In this document: piece after piece, positions 18,457-26,690 of the stretch | How positions within the stretch are numbered: the first letter of the stretch is position 1 | How the letters are laid out: each line of letters opens with the position of its first letter | NCBI GenBank assembly: GCA_020444515.1 | Contig: JAHLKX010000005.1 | Span: forward strand, 186,001 to 250,000 | Source of the DNA: Bacteroidota bacterium | GTDB taxonomy: Bacteria; Bacteroidota; Bacteroidia; Bacteroidales; JAADJA01 | Length of the DNA: 64,000 nucleotides | Reading direction: 5' to 3' | The notes under the pieces: model-generated | The model's database searches: none | What the model was told of the DNA's origin: nothing | What the model saw: the letters and a program-made list of their open reading frames with translations, nothing else | Made by a program: the position numbers and the translations under genes

Positions 18457-18492
18457 AAGGCTTCCTGATAATCGGGTCAGGAAGCCTTTTTT
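18457..18492 (+). terminator. Terminator of the sigma/DUF4252 operon
   Basis: Perfect 12-bp stem AAGGCTTCCTGA / TCAGGAAGCCTT with an 8-nt loop, followed by TTTTTT. It begins 22 bases after the third DUF4252 stop. Confidence 0.95.
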
Positions 18493-18523
18493 AATTGCTA
18501 TTTTTGCGGAAGAAGATGTGCTT

Positions 18524-19771
18524 ATGAAAACGCCTGTAAAAAGTTTCACCAGAAATGCACAGTTTTACAAATTTTGTTTCTATGGATTTTTAAAAAATCT
18601 CCGGTTTTATGAACCTTTTCTATTTTTATTTTTCCTGGAACAGGGATTGTCTTTTTTGCAGATAGGGGTTCTTATAAGCATACGTGAAATCGGACGAAAT
18701 CTATTGGAAATCCCGGCGGGTGTTGTGGCCGATGCCATTGGCCGAAAGAAGACACTTGTCTCCTCCTTTTTATTTTATATCACTGCTTTTTTTATCTATT
18801 TTTTTGCCATAAATTATGGTTGGTTTATTGCTGCCATGATTTTTTATTCCCTTGGTGATTCATTCCGGACGGGTACCCATAAAGCCATGATTTTCGACTA
18901 CCTGCGGCTGCATAACTGGAAGGATCAAAAGGTTTATTACTATGGGCATACACGTTCCTATTCTCAACTGGGATCGGCCCTGTCATCGCTCGTAGCTGCA
19001 TTATTGGTGTTTGTTTCAGGAGAATACCGAATGATTTTTTTGTACACCATCATTCCTTATATTCTCGATCTTTTTCTCATTTTATCCTACCCTGATAAGC
19101 TCAATGGGCAGGTGGATGAATTTAAAAAGGATAAGATTTTGATCCGGTTTAAGAGGGTATTGGGTGATTTTTGGGTGTCATTTCGTAAGCGGAGGACCTT
19201 GCGAATTTTAGCAAATACTTCGTTATATACAGGCTATTATCAGGCATTGAAGGACTATTTGCAACCGGTTATCAAAACACTGGTTTTATCCCTACCTTTT
19301 TTCCTGGCCTTCAGCGACCAGCAACGAACAGCGATTTTGATCGGAGTCATTTACTTCTTTATTTATATTTTAACATCCATATCCGCCAGGTATGCAGGCA
19401 AGTTTGTCCGGCTTTTCGATAATCTTCATATCCCCATGAATTTGACTTTGTTGATTGGTTTGACAGTAGGATTGCTATCTGGTCTGTTTTTCGAATTTGA
19501 TTGGCTGGTGATGTCGGTAGTGTTTTTTGTCGTGATCTACATCATTGAAAATCTCAGGAAACCCATTGGCGTTTCTTATATCAGTGAAACCATTGACAAA
19601 GATGTTCTTGCCACCGTACTTTCTGCTGAATCACAGTCCCATACTCTGGTTGCAGCGCTGCTGGCACCTTTGATCGGGTTTTTAGCGGATAGTTTCGGGC
19701 CCGGTATCGCAATTATTGTAGCTGCATCCATCCCACTGGCTTTGATGCCTGTATACTGGCTGAGAAAATAG
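18524..19771 (+). CDS. MFS transporter
   Basis: About 415 aa, twelve likely hydrophobic segments. The first cytosolic loop carries the MFS motif A equivalent (GVVADAIGRKKTLVSS), and the N-terminal half has GVLISIREIGRNLLEIPAG. The C-terminal half ends LAPLIGFLADSFGPGIAII. Substrate cannot be deduced. The track starts at GTG 18518; I prefer the ATG at 18524. It lies 31 bases after the operon terminator, and the opposite-strand ABC permease gene converges 10 bases after its stop. Confidence 0.85.
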   Translation: MKTPVKSFTRNAQFYKFCFYGFLKNLRFYEPFLFLFFLEQGLSFLQIGVLISIREIGRNLLEIPAGVVADAIGRKKTLVSSFLFYITAFFIYFFAINYGWFIAAMIFYSLGDSFRTGTHKAMIFDYLRLHNWKDQKVYYYGHTRSYSQLGSALSSLVAALLVFVSGEYRMIFLYTIIPYILDLFLILSYPDKLNGQVDEFKKDKILIRFKRVLGDFWVSFRKRRTLRILANTSLYTGYYQALKDYLQPVIKTLVLSLPFFLAFSDQQRTAILIGVIYFFIYILTSISARYAGKFVRLFDNLHIPMNLTLLIGLTVGLLSGLFFEFDWLVMSVVFFVVIYIIENLRKPIGVSYISETIDKDVLATVLSAESQSHTLVAALLAPLIGFLADSFGPGIAIIVAASIPLALMPVYWLRK

Positions 19772-19781
19772 TTTTGTAATA

Positions 19782-21023
19782 TTATTCGTAACGCAATGAT
19801 TCGATGGGATCAAGGCGAGAGGCTTTGGTTGCAGGTAAGTAGCCAGATGCAATGGCAACGACAAAACACAATGCAAATCCGGTAAAAATCCAGATCCATG
19901 GAATGATAAAACTGCTGCCTATTAACATGGATACTATGTTCCCGATGACAATCCCAAATATAATACCCAAAATACCTCCGAGTTGAGCAATTACAATAGC
20001 TTCAGCAAGAAACTGATTTTTGATGGTCCGTCGGGTTGCTCCTGTTGTTTTTCGAACTCCGATCTCACGGGTTCGTTCCGTAACTGAAACCAGCATGATG
20101 TTCATCAATCCTATGGCCGCACCTAAAAGCGTAATGGCACCTATAAAAATAGCTGCATACCGGATATATTTGAGATTATCAAGCATCATGCTCACCAACC
20201 GGTCACTTTTCCCAATCTCAAAATCATTTTCCTCACCCAGTGGAGTTTTGCGGATTACGCGAAAAAGACCTGTGGCTTCACCGATTGCTGATTCGAGATG
20301 TTCAGGGTTAAGAGCCATAACATTGATGGTATAGGATCGGTTGGGTTGCGAGAAATATTGACGGACATTATTTAACGGCAAAAAACAATTGTTGTCTCCT
20401 GAAAACCCTAAACTCGATCCCTTTAACTTCAGCACGCCAATAACTTTGTACTTACCTGGTCCAATGGATACGATCTTTCCGATGGGGTCCTCGTTGTTCA
20501 GAAAAAGTTTTTTCTCCAACTCTTGTCCAAGAATGACCACATGTGAACCGTAGTAAACTTCATTGGGTGTAAAATTACGTCCCTTTTCAAGTTCGTTTCC
20601 GGAAGTATACATGTAACTTTCATCTGTACCAAGAACCGGTACATTGGGGTTTGTTTTTTCAGATTTGTATTTTAATGTTGCCGTGTGGGTTGCAAATGCA
20701 TGCACAGAAACATATGCCGGAAAATCGAAATTTTGCTTAAAGGACATGGCTTCATCGTATGAAATGCGTTCGAAATAGCGTGCATTTTTCACCCGACTCC
20801 CAATCTGGATTCTCATGGATCTGTTTTTGATGGAGAATGTATTGGCCCCCATCATGGTAAAGTTTTCGGTCAGGAAATATTTCAAACTGTCGATAGACGT
20901 TAGAATTCCCACCAGCGCCATCAGTCCGAAAGCGATGATCAATACCGTGAGAATTGTCCGCAGCCAGTGTGAACGAATGGATGCCAGAGAGATCTTTATA
21001 TTTTCAGTGACCAGGTTTGCCAT
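19782..21023 (-). CDS. MacB-type ABC transporter permease
   Basis: 413 aa with the FtsX/MacB layout: one membrane helix near the N-terminus (about residues 22-45, TILTVLIIAFGLMALVGIL), a large periplasmic MacB-PCD domain of about 230 residues, and three C-terminal helices (IFIGAITLLGAAIGLMNIML, GGILGIIFGIVIGNIVS, WIFTGFALCFVVAIASGYL). The conserved cytosolic signature TERTREIGVRKTTGATRR is present, as is the terminal PATKASRLDPIESLRYE. Such proteins couple ATP hydrolysis by a partner ATPase to mechanical export of lipoproteins, peptides or drugs. The ATPase gene is not in the adjacent sequence. Confidence 0.93.
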   Translation of the reverse strand: MANLVTENIKISLASIRSHWLRTILTVLIIAFGLMALVGILTSIDSLKYFLTENFTMMGANTFSIKNRSMRIQIGSRVKNARYFERISYDEAMSFKQNFDFPAYVSVHAFATHTATLKYKSEKTNPNVPVLGTDESYMYTSGNELEKGRNFTPNEVYYGSHVVILGQELEKKLFLNNEDPIGKIVSIGPGKYKVIGVLKLKGSSLGFSGDNNCFLPLNNVRQYFSQPNRSYTINVMALNPEHLESAIGEATGLFRVIRKTPLGEENDFEIGKSDRLVSMMLDNLKYIRYAAIFIGAITLLGAAIGLMNIMLVSVTERTREIGVRKTTGATRRTIKNQFLAEAIVIAQLGGILGIIFGIVIGNIVSMLIGSSFIIPWIWIFTGFALCFVVAIASGYLPATKASRLDPIESLRYE

Positions 21024-21123
21024 GACATTAATGTTACAACAAAAATAAGGATAAAAGTGATAGCACCGCGTATTAGAAATAATTGAAATATGCTAAATGC
21101 CCAATCGGTATATATGGGTAAGA

Positions 21124-21630
21124 TTATTTCAAAAAGAAGAATCCTGACAAAAACAAGGACCATAACACCACAGACAGGCTCATATAAAAGAGGATGTTCG
21201 ATTTTTTTGAGTAATACTTTTGCGCGAGGAAAGCACCTATGGGAATGGAAAGCAAAATAGGCGTAAATAGCACTATGCCGAGCAATCCATATTTCTTCCG
21301 GATATTGATGATCAATTTATTTTTGCGGGTAAAAACCTTTCGGTTCTGTTTTTTGCATTGATTGGCTTCAAGCCAGCGAACCGTTGCTTCCTTTCCGCCA
21401 AAATATCCAACAATGCGGGGACAGTATTTCTGGTATTGCCGGATAAGCCATTTGCTGAAATAATAAAAGAACAGGATACCCAGGATCCCTCCAATAGCAG
21501 TAAAACCAACCGTTTGAATATAACTGAAACCATAACCTATGGCCAGAATAGGGGCAAATAAAAATTTAATGCCACTGATGAGCAACACCTGGATGAGTTT
21601 TATAACCGATAGGGTAGAGAAGAAGGCCAC
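21124..21630 (-). CDS. Small multipass membrane protein, unknown function
   Basis: 168 aa with about four hydrophobic segments (LIQVLLISGIKFLFAPILAI, VGFTAIGGILGILFFYYFS, LLGIVLFTPILLSIPIGAF, ILFYMSLSVVLWSLFLSGF) separated by a basic cytosolic loop containing CPRIVGYFGGKEATVRWLEA. The pattern recalls short DedA-like or SNARE-associated proteins in its GIVLFTPILLSIPIGAFLA stretch, but I cannot place it securely. It lies 100 bases downstream of the ABC permease start on the same strand and could be transcribed with it. Confidence 0.6.
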   Translation of the reverse strand: MAFFSTLSVIKLIQVLLISGIKFLFAPILAIGYGFSYIQTVGFTAIGGILGILFFYYFSKWLIRQYQKYCPRIVGYFGGKEATVRWLEANQCKKQNRKVFTRKNKLIINIRKKYGLLGIVLFTPILLSIPIGAFLAQKYYSKKSNILFYMSLSVVLWSLFLSGFFFLK

Positions 21631-21782
21631 TTAGTAATGCGGTTAAATTTTAAAAAAGATTAATTAAACGGGGATAAATGCAATTTGTTTTCTGATTCTA
21701 TTTTAGAACCATTTCCAGGTGCAATTTATTTTAATAAAGATAAAAAATAAAGGATTATGAAAACAACAAAAACTGATTTTGA

Positions 21783-22442
21783 TCAATGAAAATCGGGTTT
21801 ATTGCCGTAGGCCAAATCACCGGCATCACCCAATCCCGGTACAATATAAGCTTTGGCAGTCAGTTCATCATCAATCGCACCTGTCCAGAGGGTTATTTTT
21901 TTCATAGGTAATTGTTTTTTAATAAAGTTGATCCCTTCCATACTGGCTATCACTGATGCTATATGGGTTTGTGCTGGCTTCCCAAAGTTCTGCAGGGCCC
22001 GATATGCTTCAACTATGGAAGCCCCTGTGGCCAGCATTGGATCACAGATTACAATGATTTTGCCATCCAGGTCGGGGCAGGAGATATATTCTATCTTTAT
22101 TGTAAACTCCTCATTTTTTTCCACTTTTCGATAAGCAGAAATAAATCCGCTCGCCGAACGATCGAAAATATTCAGCATTCCATTGTGCAGGGGGACTCCA
22201 GCTCGTAAAATGGGAATCAAGATCGGGTATTCTTTCAATACTGGAATCGTACTTGATCCCAGTGTAGTAAACACTTCTATCGGTTCATAGGTGAATGATT
22301 TACTCATCTCATAAGCTATTATCTCTCCGACACGTTCAAGGTTTCTTCTGAAACGAAGACTGTCTTGTTGAATTTCAGCATCCCTGAGTTCGGCGATGAT
22401 ATTGTTAAAAATGGAATTGGTTTTCCCCAGATTCTTTATCAT
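21783..22442 (-). CDS. upp: Uracil phosphoribosyltransferase
   Basis: Salvages uracil with PRPP to UMP in the cytoplasm. 219 aa is close to the usual 208-215. The PRPP-binding loop is VICDPMLATGASIVEA; the uracil-binding C-terminus contains AYIVPGLGDAGDLAYG. ILRAGVPLHNGML is the conserved N-terminal domain loop. The gene ends with TGA, which shows that UGA is a working stop codon in this genome. Neighbours on the same strand are unrelated in function. Confidence 0.97.
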   Translation of the reverse strand: MIKNLGKTNSIFNNIIAELRDAEIQQDSLRFRRNLERVGEIIAYEMSKSFTYEPIEVFTTLGSSTIPVLKEYPILIPILRAGVPLHNGMLNIFDRSASGFISAYRKVEKNEEFTIKIEYISCPDLDGKIIVICDPMLATGASIVEAYRALQNFGKPAQTHIASVIASMEGINFIKKQLPMKKITLWTGAIDDELTAKAYIVPGLGDAGDLAYGNKPDFH

Positions 22443-22544
22443 AAAAAGTGTTTTGGATGGTTGACGAATGTTATAGTGCGAAAATACAAATATTTTAAAT
22501 AAGGTTCATTCGCAATAAAACTCCACCTGCCATTTGACAATGGA

Positions 22545-23477
22545 TTAACGAAGTGCTTTGATCATCTTTACCCCCGTCGACAAAAGCCAGGGTAATCTGT
22601 TGATCTTAAGATGTGGATAGGTAATTTCTTTGGATCCGAATCCTTTATAAAACCTGGCCAGGTCGGGATCATTGGACCCTTCAAAATCCAGAGTGAGGTG
22701 TTTTTGGCTATTATCACGGATGAAATGATCTATAAGCCAGGGCATGGCATGTAAATCTTTTCCGATTTCCGTCAGACCAGAAAACAGGAAAACAACCTTT
22801 TTTTTGCTTCTGAGGAATATGGCACCGGCACAAAGTTCATTCATGGGGGAGAAAACCCCATAAGTTGAAATCAATCCTTTATATATGGCAGCGTAAACCA
22901 GTCGGGTGAACATTGCATACTGTTCATCCTTTAAATTGGTGATGGTTTGACCGCGGTTTTCTCTGAATATCCGTATGATCTCTTCAGGTTTTGAATTTTT
23001 AATGAGACTCAGGTTATGGCTCTCAGATTTTTTTAGGTTCCGTTTCAGATTACCTGAATAATTTCTGGCGATGTTTTCATAGGATTTAATCAGGTCGAGT
23101 TCATGGGTTTTCCACATAAAGGTTTCGACATCCAGTGCAGTAAACTTATTAAAGGTATTCAGGTTGATCTCTGCAAATTTAAACTTGCGGGGAATGGCCT
23201 GAATAAATTCACCGACCAGATGCTCAGAGAGAACATTTTTAGAAAATAATCCAAGTTGTTGTGTAAAAGGCGGTTGATACAAATAATAAATGCCCCACTT
23301 TCGACCATGGACCAGTGGAAAAACACTTTGATAGTTATCTTCAATAAGAGCATCCCAATTGGGAGCGACCAGGTCGAGGTACCAGGATTTGGCATAAATC
23401 ATTCCATTGAAAGATTCTTCAATGCAGGTATCCCACTTATTTCGTTCAATTTCATTATGTGTTACATACTTGATCAT
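22545..23477 (-). CDS. FemAB/GNAT-like acetyltransferase-fold protein
   Basis: 310 aa. Two lobes resemble the FemAB/BioF2-type GNAT arrangement: an N-terminal lobe with IYAKSWYLDLVAPNWDALIED and GIYYLYQPPFTQQLGLFS, and a C-terminal lobe with ICAGAIFL-type strand (ELCAGAIFLRSKKKVVFLFSG), then LDFEGSNDPDLARFYKGFGS, a typical acyl- or aminoacyl-transfer ending. The substrate is not evident. It follows the deacetylase-like gene by 9 bases, suggesting a joint envelope or glycan role. Confidence 0.7.
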   Translation of the reverse strand: MIKYVTHNEIERNKWDTCIEESFNGMIYAKSWYLDLVAPNWDALIEDNYQSVFPLVHGRKWGIYYLYQPPFTQQLGLFSKNVLSEHLVGEFIQAIPRKFKFAEINLNTFNKFTALDVETFMWKTHELDLIKSYENIARNYSGNLKRNLKKSESHNLSLIKNSKPEEIIRIFRENRGQTITNLKDEQYAMFTRLVYAAIYKGLISTYGVFSPMNELCAGAIFLRSKKKVVFLFSGLTEIGKDLHAMPWLIDHFIRDNSQKHLTLDFEGSNDPDLARFYKGFGSKEITYPHLKINRLPWLLSTGVKMIKALR

Positions 23478-23486
23478 CGTTGCTTT

Positions 23487-24794
23487 TTATGGTAATGCTT
23501 CCTGGATCATATCTTCATAAACCTGTTGCCAGCCCTGCCACCTCCTGGTATCGCTCAGTGATTCGTTGTGCCATATGGAGATAAAAGTGCCATTAACATC
23601 TTTCACCTCACGGATCAAAGGTTTGATGACCTTTCGGGCCTCGTCAGCTGATAAGTGCAGGTAATCTTTTAAGGTCCCTTCCATATAAGTGAATGGATGA
23701 ATCCGGAGTTTGGTTTCTGTATCCAGATCAAGATCATAAAACCGATAGGTTGTGCAAATACCTGCCCTGAACCCGGGCTGCGCTGCAAAGCCCATGGAAT
23801 AGTCATCGGTGATATCGAGATTGATCAAATTGCGATAAGTCGTTGGAAGCTGAATGACAAGAAAATGCTGTCGACTTTTTGTTATTTCCCGGTTCAAAAC
23901 CCTTGATAAGCGCTCGACTTCCATCTTCAATCTTTTGAAATCATTATTGGAATTAAAAGAAGGATGAATGCCAATCCGGGCATGGTCAGCAAGCGATTTG
24001 ATCAGTGTTTGGAATTTCCGGTTGCGAAAGGGAATGTTCTTATCATTGAGTCCATATTCTGCAAAAAGTATAAAATAAACGGGATTAAGCTTATACTTGC
24101 GGTGAATTTTTAATTGAAAATCATAGGTATCAAACGGATCCGTTTGAATCCCGGCCAAAACCCTTGTTCTTTCCATCATCTCTCTGAAATCAAGATGGTA
24201 CAGTGCATTCAAATAACCACCTGTGGTCCTGAATAATCCTTTTTGCCTGTAGGCCCAGGCTGCATCAATGTCGATGGTAGGAATAAACCGGTATTTGGGC
24301 GGATCAAATGCGAGGGTCGGATATCTTTCCTTTAATAGCCGCATGATCTCCCGTGCCCAGATATTGACCACCGGTTTGTGCAGAAAGTTTTTCTGGAAAG
24401 CGATACTCTCTTTGGCACTGAAACGTCCGTATTCATCCTTTTTGTAAGGCAAATACTCTTCATAACGTGAAACCATGTAAAAGCCTGCGGCAAATGGATC
24501 AAAAGGCAGAGCCGATAATTTGTTGTAAACCGGGAAAAAAGCAGCGATACCCAGGTATTCAATAAAGTTGAGGTCGATGTGATTGATCTTCCGTTCGAAT
24601 AACAAGTGCTCAGCAGCCAGAAAAAATTCATTATCAACCGGGTTCTTACCATAGCTCATTTTGGGTCCGTCATATGATTCGAATTCTTGGAGATCGCTGA
24701 TCAAATCATATTCAACCTGGAGGATATCACGGAAGAACAAACCCATAATATACTTTACCCGGTTGGTTATTTTGTAGGTGTAAATCAGCAGCAT
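23487..24794 (-). CDS. Polysaccharide deacetylase-like protein
   Basis: 435 aa. N-terminal about 130 residues (MLLIYTYKITNRVKYIMGLF... SYGKNPVDNEF) form the accessory domain usual for this Bacteroidota group; the C-terminal part contains FIPTIDIDAAWAYRQKG, RIGIHPSFNSNN and TFISIWHNESLSD, which correspond to the Asp/His metal and catalytic elements of the NodB-like fold. Cytosolic or loosely secreted; I see no signal peptide. Substrate is probably a surface glycan. It sits between a gamma-carbonic-anhydrase-like gene (19-base gap) and the FemAB-like gene (9-base gap). Confidence 0.75.
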   Translation of the reverse strand: MLLIYTYKITNRVKYIMGLFFRDILQVEYDLISDLQEFESYDGPKMSYGKNPVDNEFFLAAEHLLFERKINHIDLNFIEYLGIAAFFPVYNKLSALPFDPFAAGFYMVSRYEEYLPYKKDEYGRFSAKESIAFQKNFLHKPVVNIWAREIMRLLKERYPTLAFDPPKYRFIPTIDIDAAWAYRQKGLFRTTGGYLNALYHLDFREMMERTRVLAGIQTDPFDTYDFQLKIHRKYKLNPVYFILFAEYGLNDKNIPFRNRKFQTLIKSLADHARIGIHPSFNSNNDFKRLKMEVERLSRVLNREITKSRQHFLVIQLPTTYRNLINLDITDDYSMGFAAQPGFRAGICTTYRFYDLDLDTETKLRIHPFTYMEGTLKDYLHLSADEARKVIKPLIREVKDVNGTFISIWHNESLSDTRRWQGWQQVYEDMIQEALP

Positions 24795-24813
24795 CTTCCG
24801 TTGTTTGGTCTGT

Positions 24814-25344
24814 TTATTTGGTCAGTTCGTGATTATCGTACCAACTGGCATACATATTATAACTGTTGGCAATGCGGTTTATTTCTCCTTCAATTAATTC
24901 TGTGTCAACCGTTTTTATCTTTTTTGCAGGGACTCCTGCATACACAGATCCGGATTCAACAATCGTACCTTTCGAAACAACAGCGCCTGCAGCAATGATG
25001 GAGTTGCTTTCAATCACAACATGGTCCATAATAATTGACCCCATTCCAATTAGTACATTATCATGAATGGTGCATCCGTGAACAATGGCATTGTGGGCAA
25101 TGGAGACCTTGTTACCGATGTGTACCGGTGCTTTCTGATAGGTGCAATGGATGATCACCCCATCCTGAATATTCACCTTGTTGCCGATCCTGATTGAATG
25201 AACATCACCCCTTATCACAGCATTAAACCAAACGCTGCAATGATCCCCCATGATAACATCCCCGGTGATGGTGGCATTATCTGCCAGGAAGCAATCTTTC
25301 CCAAAATTTGGGGCAATACCTTTTACTTTTTTAATGAGTGCCAT
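24814..25344 (-). CDS. Gamma-carbonic anhydrase-like hexapeptide-repeat protein
   Basis: 176 aa left-handed beta-helix protein of the YrdA/CaiE/PaaY group. Hexapeptide repeats run from about residue 20 to 140 (ATITGDVIMGDHCSVWFNAVI, IGNKVNIQDGVIIH, NVLIGMGSIIMDHVVI). Zn-binding His candidates are in VIIHCT and KVSIAHNAIVHGCTI. Members form trimers; some hydrate CO2, others have no known activity. First gene of the three-gene minus-strand run. Role beyond the fold cannot be settled from sequence. Confidence 0.9.
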   Translation of the reverse strand: MALIKKVKGIAPNFGKDCFLADNATITGDVIMGDHCSVWFNAVIRGDVHSIRIGNKVNIQDGVIIHCTYQKAPVHIGNKVSIAHNAIVHGCTIHDNVLIGMGSIIMDHVVIESNSIIAAGAVVSKGTIVESGSVYAGVPAKKIKTVDTELIEGEINRIANSYNMYASWYDNHELTK

Positions 25345-25771
25345 AAAGTTGTAGTCGTTAATAGCGGTTACAAATTTAGTTTATCTCGATGAGATAAGAA
25401 TGAAGAAATATGAAGCATGTAACTTACCATTTAAATTATAATAGCTGTCGAACAGCTTCTTCAATTTCCCCGGGTAAAAATAGTATACTGGCTTTAAAGT
25501 CCTTTGTATGTTAAATAAGGCTGATTTTAAATTGCATGCAGAGGTGTTAAACGAAATAGAATTTCCGTTATATTAGCAACACCAAAAACATGACATGAGG
25601 AGAAACGCCAAAACAATTAAAAAAGATATATTGAGTAAAAAATCCATCTTTCGCCGAAGGCTTAAAGATGACGAAGAAAAAACATCACGTTACCATTCCG
25701 TTTATGGAAATTAGTGTGATAAAAGTTGTTGATAATACCAAATAACCCATCATTTTTAACTAAAGAAAAAA
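25345..25771. other. Intergenic stretch between gamma-CA gene and toxin-antitoxin locus
   Basis: About 430 bases without a convincing gene. Contents: a small perfect hairpin AGCTGT-CGA-ACAGCT near 25443-25457 with no T tract; a 39-codon ORF at 25595-25714 of low-complexity basic composition; and a 13-codon ORF at 25704-25745 (MEISVIKVVDNTK) whose first eight residues resemble the start of the downstream antitoxin (MEVSIIKI). The last item may be a remnant of a duplicated antitoxin gene. Confidence 0.5.
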
Positions 25772-25802
25772 TTTGCCAAATAAAATAAATGTATTAACTT
25801 TG
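25772..25802 (+). promoter_or_regulatory. Toxin-antitoxin promoter with palindrome
   Basis: TTTG (25772-25775) and TAACTTTG (25795-25802) are separated by 19 bases, a perfect Bacteroidota promoter. GTAATTAC, a palindrome, overlaps the end of the -7 box and lies where an autoregulating antitoxin would bind (inference). Coordinates are accurate to about one base. Confidence 0.7.
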
Positions 25803-25826
25803 TAATTACAACTGATAAATGTAATC

Positions 25827-26072
25827 ATGGAAGTATCAATCATAAAAATCGGAAATTCGAAGGGATTCAGACTTAGCAAAACATTGCTGGAAAAATACAA
25901 TATTAAAGACAAGGTCGAATTAATCCTTGAAAAAGGCAGAATCATCATAAAACCTATTGACACTCCGAGAAAAGGTTGGGAAAATGCTTTTAAAGAAATG
26001 CATGAGAATGGAGATGATAAGTTGCTATTTAATGATGTTTTTGAAGATGAAAACCTGGAAGAATGGAATTAA
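25827..26072 (+). CDS. mazE: MazE-like antitoxin (AbrB fold)
   Basis: 81 aa. N-terminal DNA-binding swapped-hairpin domain MEVSIIKIGNSKGFRLSKTL and KVELILEKGRIIIKP are typical of the AbrB/MazE superfamily; the acidic C-terminal tail (DVFEDENLEEWN) is the part that neutralises the toxin. Binds its own promoter and the partner MazF-like toxin. It overlaps the toxin start by 10 bases. The upstream promoter with palindrome fits autoregulation. Assigned by fold and neighbour. Confidence 0.88.
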   Translation: MEVSIIKIGNSKGFRLSKTLLEKYNIKDKVELILEKGRIIIKPIDTPRKGWENAFKEMHENGDDKLLFNDVFEDENLEEWN

Positions 26073-26386
26073 AACAATATCAGATTGTTCTTGTCAATCT
26101 TGACCCAACAATTGGTAGTGAAATTAAGAAAACAAGACCTTGTGTAATAATTTCACCTGACGAAATGAATAAACACCTTCGTAAAATCATTGTCGCACCC
26201 ATGACAACCACCTCCCGAAAATATCCATCAAGAATTGAAGTAAAACATGAACAGAAAATTGGATGGATTGTCATTGACCAAATCAGAACAATTGACAAAC
26301 AACGAATAATAAAAGTATTGGGAAGACTTTCACAACCAGAAATTAAAGAAGTTAAATCGGTGATAAAAGAGGCTTTTGTTGACTAA
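26063..26386 (+). CDS. mazF: MazF/PemK-like mRNA interferase toxin
   Basis: 107 aa. YQIVLVNLDPTIGSEIKKTRP is the standard N-terminus of PemK/MazF proteins, followed by CVIISPDEMNKHLRKIIVAPM and the active-site region TTTSRKYPSRIEV. WIVIDQIRTIDKQRIIKVLG completes the SH3-like barrel. Such toxins cleave RNA at short sequences when the labile antitoxin is lost. Translationally coupled to the antitoxin by a 10-base overlap. Sequence specificity cannot be read from the sequence. Confidence 0.93.
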   Translation: MELKQYQIVLVNLDPTIGSEIKKTRPCVIISPDEMNKHLRKIIVAPMTTTSRKYPSRIEVKHEQKIGWIVIDQIRTIDKQRIIKVLGRLSQPEIKEVKSVIKEAFVD

Positions 26387-26690
26387 AAGGAAAAAGAAAA
26401 CGATGGGTAACACAGGATAAATGCAATACCGGCCATAGTGGAATTAAATGAAATTAAAAAATATCCTACCCAGGCAACAGAGAGACAGGTAACCAAGCCG
26501 GTACAGCACTTATCGTGGGAACGTTGCGTGTAATCTGAGAAACTTACTTTAACAAATCAAAATGAACCAAGTCTTACTATCCATTTTATTTCCCCCACCA
26601 GCGCGAGTCTGAAGCCAGGGCCTTGTTTGCAGCGACTCGTTCTCCTTATTAACATTTTAAGTAGTTGGCTGAATTGACCTGTGTTTTATC
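26387..26690. other. Intergenic stretch after toxin-antitoxin pair
   Basis: 304 bases with no ORF of note on either strand, no hairpin terminator, no direct or inverted repeat that I could find and no tRNA. It separates the mazEF locus (plus) from the end of nadB (minus). Might mark the edge of an inserted segment, but nothing in it proves that. Confidence 0.4.

Noticed and set aside
25595-25714. 39-codon ORF between gamma-CA and mazE
   Set aside because: Low-complexity basic composition, no promoter, no hairpin, not clearly a protein.
26387-26690. Integration site or transposon remnant after mazF
   Set aside because: No inverted repeats, target duplication or transposase fragments were found.
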